NCBI RefSeq assembly: GCF_030908215.1 | Contig: NZ_JAVFJK010000012.1 | Coordinates: forward strand, 9,524 to 73,523 | Source of the DNA: Sinomonas sp. ASV486 | GTDB taxonomy: Bacteria > Actinomycetota > Actinomycetes > Actinomycetales > Micrococcaceae | Direction of reading: 5' to 3' | DNA length: 64,000 nucleotides | Shown: positions 25,708 to 36,875 of the stretch, in pieces | How the letters are laid out: each line of letters starts with the position of its first letter | Position numbering within the stretch: the first letter of the stretch is position 1 | Made by a program: the position numbers and the translations under genes | Notes under the pieces: model-generated | Told to the model about the DNA's origin: nothing | What the model saw: only the letters and a program-made list of their open reading frames with translations | Databases searched by the model: none

Positions 25708-25787
25708 CTCCAAGTAGAACTTGAACTTGAACTTGGAGCGAGTCTACCCTCCTCCAAGTTTGTTCCAAATGGAGCTTGTACTTGGAG
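25708..25787. promoter_or_regulatory. Four CTCCAAGT half-sites upstream of the Fic gene
   Basis: CTCCAAGT (25708) faces ACTTGGAG (25731), and a second pair lies at 25752 and 25780, giving two inverted repeats. Between the first pair, GAACTT is repeated in tandem. The block covers the Fic promoter region and is richer in A and T than its surroundings. It fits a binding array for the Fic protein's own winged-helix domain. Confidence 0.6.
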
Positions 25788-25813
25788 AAGCAGGCGCGAA
25801 GCTCCAGCGATTC

Positions 25814-26545
25814 CTAGGAGCCGTACCGGGCCACGAAGTTGGCCAGGATCTTCTGCGGCTCGGTCACGAGCACTCCGCGGGCGCGCTCCTTGACCGACTC
25901 GGCCTCGTGGGGCGGGAAGTACCCCGAGTGTCGGTACGCGTCGATGCGCCGCTCGAGCCCCGTGTGGTCGAGTTCGGGGTGGAACTGGGTCGCGTAGAGG
26001 TTCTTCCGGAAGCGGAACATCTGCACGGGGCACGTGTCAGAACCGGCGAGCAACGCGGCGTCCGGCGGCAGGGTGCGCACGGCCTCCTTGTGCCCCACGA
26101 ACGCAAAGAACGCGGGGTCGAGGCCCGCGCAGATCGGGTCGTGGAGCCCCACGGCTGAGAGCCTCACCTTGACCGCGCCCACGGGCTCGCCGAAGCGACG
26201 GTCGACGACGGCACCCCGGTGAGTGCCCAGGATGCCGACGCCGTAGCACGCCCCCAGGAACGGGAAGTCCGCGGCGACGATCCGGTCCAGCAGTGCGCGG
26301 ATCTCGGCCTCGACGCGGATCTGGACCGGTCCCTTGTCCTCGACCGGGTCCGACGCGGTGAACGGGCTGCCGCCGAGGATCACACCCGAGTAGTCCTCGA
26401 GCCGAATCTCCGGCAGCGACGCGGCTTCGGCCCGGACCCGATGCAGCTCGTCCGGTGCGAGCCCGCTGTAGGCGCAGAAGGCGCGGTACTCGTCGTCGGC
26501 CACCTCGTCATGGTCGCGGGCGGCGAGGAGCAGGAACGGCCTCAT
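25814..26545 (-). CDS. Class I glutamine amidotransferase (GMP-synthase-like)
   Basis: 243 residues. The nucleophile is in FPFLGACYGVGILG (Cys about 98), the oxyanion strand is GVILGGSPF, and the catalytic His-x-Glu is in YATQFHPELD (about 187). This is the stand-alone GATase1 type that releases ammonia from glutamine or cleaves gamma-glutamyl amides. No partner synthase lies nearby, so the acceptor is unknown. No Shine-Dalgarno sequence is clear; GAAAAT stands 6 nt before the ATG, a weak leaderless candidate. Confidence 0.85.
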   Translation of the reverse strand: MRPFLLLAARDHDEVADDEYRAFCAYSGLAPDELHRVRAEAASLPEIRLEDYSGVILGGSPFTASDPVEDKGPVQIRVEAEIRALLDRIVAADFPFLGACYGVGILGTHRGAVVDRRFGEPVGAVKVRLSAVGLHDPICAGLDPAFFAFVGHKEAVRTLPPDAALLAGSDTCPVQMFRFRKNLYATQFHPELDHTGLERRIDAYRHSGYFPPHEAESVKERARGVLVTEPQKILANFVARYGS

Positions 26546-26639
26546 GGACTCATTTTCCGTTCCATCGGGTGTCCACGGAAGTCCGCGGAAGGGCCGCGCC
26601 CGCTCCCCACGTCGGTTTCCCGCCAGGGTCTGCCCTGCG

Positions 26640-27239
26640 TCAGTCCCGGGCCGCCGTGTCCTGCCCTCCTCGCGCCACGGCTCGCCGGACAAAGAACGCC
26701 AGGCCCACGACGGCGGCCACCGCCACCACTGCGATGACAAGCCACAGGACGAGGCCGCCGTCGTTCGAGCCCGACGACGCCGGGGCCGCCGTCGCGGGGC
26801 CGCTGGCCGCCGCGCTCTGGGCACCCGTGCTCGCGGCCGCCGACCCGCTCGCCGCGGCCTTCGCGGTGAACGTGAAGGTGCCTTCGATGGGGTGCGAGTC
26901 GGCGGAGACCACCCGCCACACGACCGTGTAGACCCCGGCCGGTGCGCCCGGCTTGATCGGCTGGGTGACGTTGGTGTCCACGATGTTGGCGGGGCCGTTG
27001 GAGACGTTGGTCCCCGACGGATCCTTGACCTGGATCTCCGTGCCGATGGCAATCGGCGTGTGGTCGAAGGTCAGGACCACCGAGTCAGGCACCATCTGGA
27101 CGGTGGAGCCGTCTGCCGGGTTCGTCGACTCGATGACGTCGTGGGCCTGGGCGGCCGCCGCTGCGGGAAGCAGCATGGCGGCTGCCAGGAGGGCCGCGGT
27201 CGCGGCCTTCCTCAGCACGGTGAGCGAGGGGGTGCGCAT
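26640..27239 (-). CDS. copC: CopC domain copper-resistance protein, membrane-anchored
   Basis: 199 residues. The signal peptide ends AAAAAQA near residue 32, leaving His33 as the new N-terminus, the usual copper ligand of CopC. The CopC domain runs from HDVIESTNPADGSTVQMVPD to about 130 (VVSADSHPIEGTFTFTA). An Ala/Ser/Thr-rich linker and a C-terminal helix (GGLVLWLVIAVVAVAAVVG) with a basic end anchor it outside the cell. It is the last gene of a leftward group with the YcnI-like gene 8 bp upstream, pointing to copper handling. Confidence 0.88.
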   Translation of the reverse strand: MRTPSLTVLRKAATAALLAAAMLLPAAAAAQAHDVIESTNPADGSTVQMVPDSVVLTFDHTPIAIGTEIQVKDPSGTNVSNGPANIVDTNVTQPIKPGAPAGVYTVVWRVVSADSHPIEGTFTFTAKAAASGSAAASTGAQSAAASGPATAAPASSGSNDGGLVLWLVIAVVAVAAVVGLAFFVRRAVARGGQDTAARD

Positions 27240-27247
27240 GGTTCCTC

Positions 27248-28033
27248 CTACTTTGTGGCCTTGCGGCGTCCGGTCAGGACAAGGGCCAGGGCCGCGGCGC
27301 CGAGGACCGCCCCGAGCGCTCCGAGACCCAGACCCCAGGCCCCGGTGACGTCGCCGGTCTGCGAGGCCGGGGCTGCCGTCGCCGGGCTCGCCCCGGTCTC
27401 GCCGGACGCAGTGGACGCGGTGGACGCGGTGGACGCGGTGGGCGCGGCCGAGGCCGTGGCGGAGTCCTTGGCGTCGTCGGCCGCGGTCGTGGTGAACGAC
27501 GGCGCGGGGTGCTCAGGCTCGGCCTTGCCCTCCTGCGCCTCCTCGTCCCAGTTCACGACGGTGCCGTCGGTGTAGGTCTGGGCGGTCGGGAGGGTGACCT
27601 TGGTCCCGGCAGCGGGGAGGCGGCCGACGGAGAGGGAGAAGGCCTGGTACTGGTTCTGGCCGATCTGGTGGGCGTCGTCGTTCGCGGTCCAGACGACTTC
27701 GGTCGGGGCTTTGGTCACGGTCGCGCCGGCCACGGTGACGGGCTTGGGCAGGTCCGAGGTGACGACCTGCGCGGTCCAGCCCTCGACCGGCTTGACCGAG
27801 ACGGAGGTGAACGGGGTGTCGGTGGGGAGCTTGACCTCGAGCTTGTTCGTCTTGGCCGCGGCCGACTCGTTGGGCATGTTGAACGTCAGGTGCGAGTAGC
27901 CGTTGGCGCCGGTGTCATCGGGGCTGACCGTGACGTGCGCGTTCGCGGCGGCCGCGCCGGCAACGATCAGCGCGGCGGTTGCGGTGACGGTGCCGATCGC
28001 CGTGGCGGCGCGGCGGAGGGTGTTCTTCATCAT
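27248..28033 (-). CDS. ycnI: YcnI-like (DUF1775) copper-binding protein
   Basis: 261 residues. The signal peptide ends AAAANA, exposing His33 of HVTVSPDDTGANGYSHLTF, the DUF1775 copper site. The domain continues through FTSVSVKPVEGW and VVWTANDDAHQIG. The tail contains a 9-bp DNA repeat (near 27411-27438) encoding AST-AST-AST, and ends in a hydrophobic helix with RRKATK. It lies between an integral membrane protein and CopC. YcnI proteins bind Cu(II) outside the cell and probably deliver copper. Confidence 0.88.
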   Translation of the reverse strand: MMKNTLRRAATAIGTVTATAALIVAGAAAANAHVTVSPDDTGANGYSHLTFNMPNESAAAKTNKLEVKLPTDTPFTSVSVKPVEGWTAQVVTSDLPKPVTVAGATVTKAPTEVVWTANDDAHQIGQNQYQAFSLSVGRLPAAGTKVTLPTAQTYTDGTVVNWDEEAQEGKAEPEHPAPSFTTTAADDAKDSATASAAPTASTASTASTASGETGASPATAAPASQTGDVTGAWGLGLGALGAVLGAAALALVLTGRRKATK

Positions 28034-28139
28034 GGGCTTGGCCTTCGGGTGTGGTCCCACCGGCGCGCTCGCGCGGATGGGCAGGGGTGAGGGAGGCCCG
28101 CGGTCTGCGGGGTGTCGAACTGTGCCTCGAGCGGTCGGC

Positions 28140-28727
28140 TCAGGCGGCGCACGACGCCGGCGGACCGCGCAGCGCTGGCAGCCGCAGGCCGCGCTGGGGT
28201 CCAGGGGGGCTCTCTCGGGTGACGGCTGGCACCGTCGGCACCGGGTGGAGCAGGGGGAGGTCGAGGACCCGCACCAGAGGGCGGAGCCAGTCGCGCAGCG
28301 TCCAGAGGGCAGTCTCCCCCTTGGCCAGCAGCAGCGCCGTGGCCACCGTCGCGATGACGTGCGCAATGAGCATCGCCACGCTCTCGGCCTGCGCAGGGCC
28401 TCCAGCGCCGTGCGCGGTCGCGGTGCCGAGTACATGGACGTGCCCGGCGGTCGGGGCGTAGAGGGTAACGGTCCCCGAGGACTCCGAGAGGGTGGAGAAC
28501 GCCTCGTGGAGGAACAGCTGCCCAGAGCCGAGCAGGGCCAGCATCGTCGTCGTCCGCACCCTGCGAGCGCACACCCAGACGGCTGGAAGGAGCGTCAGCG
28601 CGAAGAGCCCGGCGGCGATGAACGGATCGGGCAGGCGCCCGCCCGCCGCGGTATGGGCGGCGGCAGCGAGGACGAGGGTGGATCCGGCGACAAGCCCAGC
28701 TCGGGAGAGCCTGAACAGCGCACGCAT
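28140..28727 (-). CDS. Membrane protein of the copper cluster, unknown function
   Basis: 195 residues. Hydrophobic segments are near 10-25 (AGLVAGSTLVLAAAAH), 35-50, 62-75 and 118-135 (SVAMLIAHVIATVATALLLA). Several His residues (HEAF, HVHVLG, HGAGG, AHVIA) could bind metal. The arginine/proline-rich tail is cytoplasmic. It is the first gene of the leftward group with YcnI- and CopC-like genes, so a copper role is inferred from position only. GGAAGG precedes the ATG. Confidence 0.7.
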   Translation of the reverse strand: MRALFRLSRAGLVAGSTLVLAAAAHTAAGGRLPDPFIAAGLFALTLLPAVWVCARRVRTTTMLALLGSGQLFLHEAFSTLSESSGTVTLYAPTAGHVHVLGTATAHGAGGPAQAESVAMLIAHVIATVATALLLAKGETALWTLRDWLRPLVRVLDLPLLHPVPTVPAVTRESPPGPQRGLRLPALRGPPASCAA

Positions 28728-28987
28728 CCCCGCACCGCCTTCCGTCCTGTGCCTCCGGGCCTGGGTCCCCCCCACTCTACGTACAGCCGGGCCTCTGCGG
28801 GCATCCGCACGCGGGGGTACTGGGCTTCGCTGGGAGTTTGCTGACAATATGTCCGTGAACCTTGATGCAGGCTGGGAGAACTGAGAGGCTCTCACCAGTC
28901 GGTTGACGGGTTTTGTAATCCAGTGTGAATCCCTCGCGATCCGACCGTACATGTCAGCGCTATTCTCCCCACCCAGGAGGGCACTTG

Positions 28988-30193
28988 ATGAGGAAGATAC
29001 TCACCGCAGCGGCCGCAGGTCTGCTCCTCGCCGGCGTCGCCACCACGCCAGCGTGGGCAGCACCCGGCCCGAACCCGCAGTCGGACCACTCCATTCAAGT
29101 CTGCGCGACGCCCCGCGCCGGCGACGCTGCGTGCCATGCGCGGCAGGCGGTGGACGCAAACGGCCACCCGATCGCCAACGCGACCACGCCGCCGTCGTCC
29201 GGTCTGACCCCCTCCCAGCTCAGGGACGCATACAAGCTCACTAGCGCGGCCTCGGGCGGCAAGACCGTGGCGATCGTGGATGCGTACGGCTACCCGAACC
29301 TTGAGGCGGACCTCGGCGTCTATCGAGCCCAATTCGGCCTGCCCGCGTGCACGACGGCCAACGGCTGCCTGAAGGTGATGAACCAGAACGGCGGCACGAG
29401 CCTTCCGCGGTTCAACACCGGCTGGGCGCAGGAGCAGTCGCTCGACGTCGACGCCGTCTCTGCCGCGTGCCCCGACTGCAAGATCGTGGTCCTCCAGGCC
29501 AATTCGGCATCGTTCGCCGACCTTGGCACTGCGGTGCAGACGGCCGCGAAGCTCCCCGGCGTCGCGGCGATCTCGAACTCGTACGGCGGCTCGGACGCGG
29601 CCGACTCGACCTACGGCAACTACTACAACTTCCCGGGCATCGCTGTGACGGCGAGCGCCGGCGACAACGGCTACAAGGGCGCCTCCTACCCGGCATCCTC
29701 GAGCTACGTCGTGGCGGTGGGTGGAACCTCGCTCAACTCAGCGCCGGGTACCTCCCGGGGCTGGAGCGAGTCGGTGTGGAGCGGGACCGGCTCAGGCTGC
29801 TCGAGCCTCAACGCGGCCCTTTCGGCGGCATCCTCGTCCAACACCGGCTGCGCCGGACGCGCGATGAACGATGTCTCCGCTGCCTCGGATCCGAGCAATG
29901 GCGGGCTCGCCGTGTACTACCCGACCTCGAAGACGTCCTCGACCTGGGGCCAGTTCGGCGGCACGAGTGAGGCCTCGCCGATCATCGCCTCGGTCTATGC
30001 GCAGAGCGGCAACACCGGCTCCGCCGCGACCGGAACGTACGCGAACTCGATCCCGTACGCCCACACGTCGAGCCTGTTCGACGTGACTTCCGGCAACAAC
30101 GGCACCTGCCCGACCACCCAGTGGTGCACGGCCGGAGCCGGCTGGGACGGCCCCACCGGGGTCGGCACGCCGAACGGCACCGGGGGCTTCTAG
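28988..30193 (+). CDS. Secreted sedolisin-like (S53) serine protease
   Basis: 401 residues. The signal peptide (about 1-24) ends ATTPAWA. Sedolisin catalytic residues appear as Glu and Asp in GWAQEQSLDVDAVSA (about 149 and 153), the oxyanion Asp in TASAGDNGYKG, and the nucleophile in GTSEASP (about 329). The prodomain is very short compared with classical sedolisins. Paired Cys residues suggest disulfides. These proteases work outside the cell, often at acid pH. TTGACG at 28903 is a -35 candidate; GGAGG precedes the ATG. Confidence 0.88.
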   Translation: MRKILTAAAAGLLLAGVATTPAWAAPGPNPQSDHSIQVCATPRAGDAACHARQAVDANGHPIANATTPPSSGLTPSQLRDAYKLTSAASGGKTVAIVDAYGYPNLEADLGVYRAQFGLPACTTANGCLKVMNQNGGTSLPRFNTGWAQEQSLDVDAVSAACPDCKIVVLQANSASFADLGTAVQTAAKLPGVAAISNSYGGSDAADSTYGNYYNFPGIAVTASAGDNGYKGASYPASSSYVVAVGGTSLNSAPGTSRGWSESVWSGTGSGCSSLNAALSAASSSNTGCAGRAMNDVSAASDPSNGGLAVYYPTSKTSSTWGQFGGTSEASPIIASVYAQSGNTGSAATGTYANSIPYAHTSSLFDVTSGNNGTCPTTQWCTAGAGWDGPTGVGTPNGTGGF

Positions 30194-30276
30194 CCCCAAC
30201 GATGCCGGGTCACCTCCCCCGGATGCGGGGTCAGCAGCTCGGTGCTGCTGACCCCGCATCGTTGGAACGCGGGGGC
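30191..30276. repeat. Extended cruciform with the 21-bp GGTCA spacing
   Basis: The core GATGCGGGGTCAGCAGC (30222-30238) and its perfect complement at 30244-30260 form a 17-bp stem. Further out, CCAACGATGC (30196) matches GCATCGTTGG (30256), and AGCCCC matches GGGGCT. GGTCA occurs at 30208 and 30229, 21 bp apart. It starts at the S53 stop codon and probably terminates that gene. The rest of the gap to the response-regulator gene shows nothing. Confidence 0.75.
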
Positions 30277-30459
30277 TACAGTGCGGGATCGGGCACGACG
30301 CCGGCCGCTCGCCGCGCCGGGTGGTCGTCGGCAAGGCGCGGGCCGGCACCGAGGACCGTCTCAAAGCGGACGTGTCACGAATGTTCACAGGGCCTCAGGA
30401 CTCAGCGCGCAGCCCGTCCTATCTGCTCCAAGGAGGACGCGCGCGCGGAGCAGAGCTCG

Positions 30460-31212
30460 TCAGAAGTCCGGGTTGCTCGGGATGATGAGCCCGGTCTCGT
30501 AGCCGTACACGACGGCCTGGACGCGGTCCCGCAGGTGCAGCTTGGTCAGGATCCGCCGCACGTGGCTCTTGACGGTCGCCTCGGAGAGGAAGAAGCGGTG
30601 CGCGATCTCGGCGTTGCTCAGGCCCTCGCAGATCGCCCGGAGCACCTCGAGCTCGCGCGGCGTGAGGTCTTTGAGGAGGGGGTCGAGCGCGGGGTCCGGC
30701 TCGGCAGGCCGGCCGGGCGACGCGCCGCGCACGTAGGTCTCGAGCAGGCGCTGGGTCACCCGGGGACTCACGACGGCGTCGCCGCTCGCCACGAGGCGCA
30801 CTGCCTGGACGAGCTCGGCCGGAACAACGTCCTTGAGCAGGAATGCGGAGGCGCCGGCCTGAAGGCCCGCGAAGGCGTACTCGTCGAGATCGAAGGTCGT
30901 GAGGATGATGATCCGCGCCGCGGAGTGCTCGGCCGCGATGCGCCGGGTGGCCTCGATGCCGTCCATGACGGGCATCCGCACGTCCATGAGCACCACGTCC
31001 GGCGCGAGCGAGCGCGTGAGGCGCACCGCCTCCTCGCCGTTGCCGGCCTCGCCGACCACCTCGATCCCGTCCTCGGATTCGAGCACGAGCCGGAAGCCCA
31101 TCCTCAGCAGCGGCTGATCGTCGACGAGGAGCAGGCGCAGTGGCGCGCCGCCGTGCGCCACCTCATGCGGTCGTCCGGCAGGGTCCGCCTCCATCCGATG
31201 CGTCTCGTCCAT
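30460..31212 (-). CDS. NarL/LuxR-type response regulator
   Basis: 250 residues. The receiver domain has LRLLLVDDQPLLRMGFRLVL with the acidic pair, the phospho-Asp in VVLMDVRMPVMDG, and Lys in FLLKDV. The C-terminal LuxR HTH (LTPRELEVLRAICEGLSNAE, then SEATVKSHVRRILTKL) binds DNA. The ATG overlaps the kinase stop (ATGA). It probably controls the ABC transporter genes upstream in the same leftward operon. Confidence 0.94.
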   Translation of the reverse strand: MDETHRMEADPAGRPHEVAHGGAPLRLLLVDDQPLLRMGFRLVLESEDGIEVVGEAGNGEEAVRLTRSLAPDVVLMDVRMPVMDGIEATRRIAAEHSAARIIILTTFDLDEYAFAGLQAGASAFLLKDVVPAELVQAVRLVASGDAVVSPRVTQRLLETYVRGASPGRPAEPDPALDPLLKDLTPRELEVLRAICEGLSNAEIAHRFFLSEATVKSHVRRILTKLHLRDRVQAVVYGYETGLIIPSNPDF

Positions 31213-32429
31213 CAGCGGTCCCCCTCGATCCAGTGGAGTTCGGTCTCCACGACCCATCCTCCTCCTGGCCGCGGGCCGGCGTGGAGTTTCCCCCCGTACA
31301 GGGCGGCCCGTTCGCGCATCCCGGCGAGTCCCCCGCCGGTCCCGAGGCGAGGCTCCGCGCCGTCGTGCGCCCCGCCGTCGTTCTCGACCCGGATCCGCAC
31401 GCGGCTGCCCTCCCGCTCCACCGTCACGTCGACCCTGCCGACGCTGCGCCCGTACCGCAGGGCATTGGTGAGGGACTCCTGGACGATCCGGTAGATGGCC
31501 AGCTGGAAGGCCGGATCGGGCGGCGGCGGCGCGCCGGTGAGAGTCAGCACCGCCGGCAGCCCCGCCGTTCGGAAACCGGCCACGAGCGCGTGCAGGCTCT
31601 CCATCCCTGGCGTGGGCGCGAGGCTGGTCCCGGGGTTCTCCCGCAGGACGCCGAGCACGCGCCGCATATCCGCGAGCGCCGTCCGGCCGGTCCGGGACAG
31701 CTCGCCGAGCACCTCCTGGGCCCGTTCCACGTCCTTGGGCGCGACCTTCGCGGCGCCGTCGCTCAGGGTGACCATGACCGTGAGGGAGTGCGCGACGACG
31801 TCGTGCATCTCCCGCGCGATCCGATTCCGCTCCTGGACCGAGGCGAGTTCGGCGCGGCGCATGGCCCAGGCCCTGACCTCGGCCTGGTGCTCGCGACTGC
31901 CCCGCACCCACGCGCCGAGACCGGCTGCGATGACGTCCATGAGCAGCACGGACACGGCCGCTACGAGGCCAACGTACCGGGCATTGGCAGAGATCTCGGG
32001 GCCGTGCGGCGTGTACACGAACGCGTAGTACACCGAGGCAGGGACGGAGGCGAGGAGGGCCGCGCCGAACGCGACCAGGGCCGGCGCCGCAACCGCCACG
32101 GAGTAGAGGGCGAAGAACATCGCCCCACTCATGACCGAGCTGTTCGGAGACTGGTACAGCAGGGCGGCATCGATCGCCACGGTGACGACAAGAACGGCCC
32201 AGGGCGAGCGCCGCCGGGCTCGCAGGGCGAGCTGTTGGACCGCGAGGAGCGCGAACCTCACCCAGTGGCCCTGTATCGCGAATTCGGCGAAGAGTGGAAG
32301 CGTCAGGAGGGTCGCGGCCGCGACGACGATCCAGTCCATCGCCACCGGGTGGTCGGCCAGGTACGCGCGAAGGCGGCCCCGCCGGGGCGGGGCCGCGAGC
32401 GCGAGGTTCTGCGCGGGCAGCGCTGGCAC
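31212..32429 (-). CDS. Sensor histidine kinase (DesK/NarX-like)
   Basis: About 405 residues. Several helices in the first 180 residues form a membrane sensor (MDWIVVAAATLLTLPLFA and others). The HisKA_3 box is RNRIAREMHDVVAHSLTV (about 200-217), and the ATPase domain carries GGGLAGMRERAALYGG. GTG at 32429 has AGGAGG 4 nt upstream. It is encoded 25 bp after the ABC permease and overlaps the response-regulator gene, so transporter and sensor form one unit, perhaps sensing envelope stress or a peptide. Confidence 0.92.
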   Translation of the reverse strand: MPALPAQNLALAAPPRRGRLRAYLADHPVAMDWIVVAAATLLTLPLFAEFAIQGHWVRFALLAVQQLALRARRRSPWAVLVVTVAIDAALLYQSPNSSVMSGAMFFALYSVAVAAPALVAFGAALLASVPASVYYAFVYTPHGPEISANARYVGLVAAVSVLLMDVIAAGLGAWVRGSREHQAEVRAWAMRRAELASVQERNRIAREMHDVVAHSLTVMVTLSDGAAKVAPKDVERAQEVLGELSRTGRTALADMRRVLGVLRENPGTSLAPTPGMESLHALVAGFRTAGLPAVLTLTGAPPPPDPAFQLAIYRIVQESLTNALRYGRSVGRVDVTVEREGSRVRIRVENDGGAHDGAEPRLGTGGGLAGMRERAALYGGKLHAGPRPGGGWVVETELHWIEGDR

Positions 32430-32454
32430 TTTCCCTCCTGGCCTGTCCGGTCTC

Positions 32455-34665
<2,211 letters not shown>

Positions 34666-35177
34666 ATGCCTATCCTTCGTTCACCGCGGCTCCTCGCGGC
34701 CCTTGCAGCCTGCGCCCTCGTCACTGGAGCGTCTGCGGCCCCTGCCCTCGCCGACTCCGGACACACCGTCACCAACACCGTCACCCAGCACGGGACGTGG
34801 ACGGAGTACGGAGACCACGACTTCTGCACCGGCGAGACCATCAACCCCACCATCACGGGCAACTCCGTCATGCACGTCACGTACTTCCCGGGCGGAGACG
34901 AAGCATGGGGAACGTTCACGACCGAGGGAACCGCCACCTTCGTCCAGCCCTCGACCCAGCTGGACTTCAGCGGCCGGGTCACGGTGTGGGGCAACTTCAC
35001 ATGAACAACCGCAACTCGAACAGCACGTTCACCGCGAACTTCAAGGCCTCCGCAGTGGACTCGGCGGGCGTCACCCACTATGAGACGGGCCACGAGACGT
35101 TCCACATCGGCTTCAACGCGGTCGATCCCGGCACCCCGATCGTCATCGTCGACAAGATGAACGTGACCTGCAGCTGA
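34666..35177 (+). pseudogene. Secreted protein gene broken by a one-base deletion
   Basis: The first frame encodes a signal peptide (ending SAAPALA) and a beta-rich domain, then stops at 35002-35004 after VTVWGNF. The next frame continues as MNNRNSNSTFTANFKASAVD to a terminal MNVTCS. Restoring one A (ttcaacatg for ttcacatg, near 34990-34993) would give a single protein of about 170 residues. The two Cys (DFCTGE and VTCS) would form a disulfide across the break. The function is unknown. A sequencing error is as likely as a real mutation. Confidence 0.75.
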
Positions 35178-35186
35178 CTCGCGGGT

Positions 35187-35214
35187 GGACGGCGGCGCCA
35201 CGGGGCCGCCGTCC
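35187..35214. terminator. Hairpin after the secreted-protein gene
   Basis: GGACGGCGGC and GCCGCCGTCC form a perfect 10-bp stem with an 8-nt loop, 10 bp beyond the stop codon. No T-run follows, so it may act as a weak or Rho-assisted terminator. Confidence 0.6.
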
Positions 35215-35275
35215 CACTGCCCGTCCCCGGGATTTGCACAGCCTCCGCATAGCCCGGGCCCATAGTCTTCTCCCC

Positions 35276-36868
35276 GTGAATCGCCGAACCCTCGTGATCA
35301 ACAGCGCCCTCGGGGCCGCTGCTCTCCTCCTGAGCGGGGGAATCTGGGCGACCGTGTCCGCAACCGCCCGTCCGGCGAGCACCGTGAGCAGCCGGACTAC
35401 GCCCGTCGCACGCGCCTCGCTCCAGCAGACGGCAACCGCCTCGGGCAACGTCTCCTCGACCACGACCACAAGCGTCGGTGCAGGCAACTGCTCGGGCGCC
35501 GTCACCGCAGTGAAGGTCACGGTCGGACAGGCGGTCAAGGCCGGCGACGTCCTCGTTGACCTCGACCCCACCAACGCGCAGAACGCCGTGGACACAGCGC
35601 AGGCAGCGCTCGACGCCGCGAGCGCCCAGTCCGGCCAGCAGGCGTCCCAGCTCTCGAATGCGGTGGCCCAGGCCCAGCAGCAGCTCGTGAACGCGCGCCA
35701 GACCCAGTCGCTCGACTCCCAGCAGCAGGCCGCCTCGGTGGCCGCAGCGCAGAAGCAGGTCGACGCCGACCAGGCCACCGTCACCCAGGACCAGGCCACA
35801 GCGTCCGCGAGCCCGACGAGCACGCAGGCCGCCAACGCGCTCACAGCGGCCCAGACCCAGCTCACCAAGGACCAGCAGTCCCTCACCCAGGCCCAGAACC
35901 AGCAGGCGTCCTCGGCCCTGAAGGACCAGCAGCAGACGGCCTCCGCGGGCGTCTCACTCACGTCGGCGCAGAACTCGCAGGCCAACGCCGCCCCCGGGAA
36001 CACGACGAGTGCCCAGATCGCTCTCACGACGGCCCAGAAGAACCTCACGGACTGCACGGTCAAAGCGCCCTCCGATGGCACGGTGACGGCGGTCGGCGCG
36101 GTCGTGGGGGCCACAGCGGCCTCGGGCGGGTCGTCCTCGTCCGGCTCCTCGGGAGGCTCCGCGGGTTCCGGCGGTTCAGCCGGCTCAGGCTCGTCGGGAT
36201 CGAGCGGTTCGAGCGCGTCGTCGTCCTCCGCGGGAGGGCTCGTGACGCTCACCGACAGCGGGCACCTCCAGGTGGTCGCGGCGTTCTCGGAGTCGGATGT
36301 CGCGGCGATGAAGGCCGGCCAGACGGCCACGCTCACGTTCCCGGCGCTCAAGGCCGACGCCGGTGCCGCGCCCGTGACCGGCGCAGTCACCTCGATCGCT
36401 GCGACGTCGACGACGACGAACGGCGTCGTGACCTATAGCGTGACGGTCTCGATTGCCAACCCACCCGCCGCGGTCCGCCTCGGCGAGACGGCCAACTTTG
36501 CCGTCACGACGGCGTCCGCGGACAATGCGCTCGTGGTGCCCACCCTCGCGATCACCACGACGGGCACCCGGCAGACCGTCACCGTCCAGCGCAACGGGAC
36601 CGAGGCACCCGTGGTCGTGACGACGGGCGTCACCGCCAACGGCCGCACGCAGGTCCTCACGGGCCTCAGCGAGGGCGACGAGATCGTCCTTCCGAGCGTC
36701 ACCGGCAGCACCGACACATCGACCCAGAACCCCCGCGGACTCCTCGGCGGCGGGACCGGCGGCGGTGGCACGGGCGGGTTCGGCGGGGCCGGGACCGGCG
36801 GTTCCGGGGGAAACGGCGGAACCCGAGGGGGCACGGGTGGCACAGGCAACTCCAGCACGGGCAGGTAG
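35276..36868 (+). CDS. MacA-like membrane-fusion (HlyD-family) efflux adaptor
   Basis: About 530 residues. An N-terminal helix (LVINSALGAAALLLSGGIWA) anchors it. The first lipoyl half (VTAVKVTVGQAVKAGDVLVD) is followed by a long Gln/Ala/Ser-rich coiled coil (about 105-255) and the second half (TVKAPSDGTVTAVGAVVGA). A Ser/Gly-rich stretch of about 40 residues then interrupts it before the beta-barrel, and a Gly/Thr-rich tail ends the protein. It links to the downstream MacB-like ATPase and permease. TAGTCT stands 7 nt before the GTG; the message may be leaderless. Confidence 0.86.
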   Translation: MNRRTLVINSALGAAALLLSGGIWATVSATARPASTVSSRTTPVARASLQQTATASGNVSSTTTTSVGAGNCSGAVTAVKVTVGQAVKAGDVLVDLDPTNAQNAVDTAQAALDAASAQSGQQASQLSNAVAQAQQQLVNARQTQSLDSQQQAASVAAAQKQVDADQATVTQDQATASASPTSTQAANALTAAQTQLTKDQQSLTQAQNQQASSALKDQQQTASAGVSLTSAQNSQANAAPGNTTSAQIALTTAQKNLTDCTVKAPSDGTVTAVGAVVGATAASGGSSSSGSSGGSAGSGGSAGSGSSGSSGSSASSSSAGGLVTLTDSGHLQVVAAFSESDVAAMKAGQTATLTFPALKADAGAAPVTGAVTSIAATSTTTNGVVTYSVTVSIANPPAAVRLGETANFAVTTASADNALVVPTLAITTTGTRQTVTVQRNGTEAPVVVTTGVTANGRTQVLTGLSEGDEIVLPSVTGSTDTSTQNPRGLLGGGTGGGGTGGFGGAGTGGSGGNGGTRGGTGGTGNSSTGR

Positions 36869-36875
36869 GCCTGGC

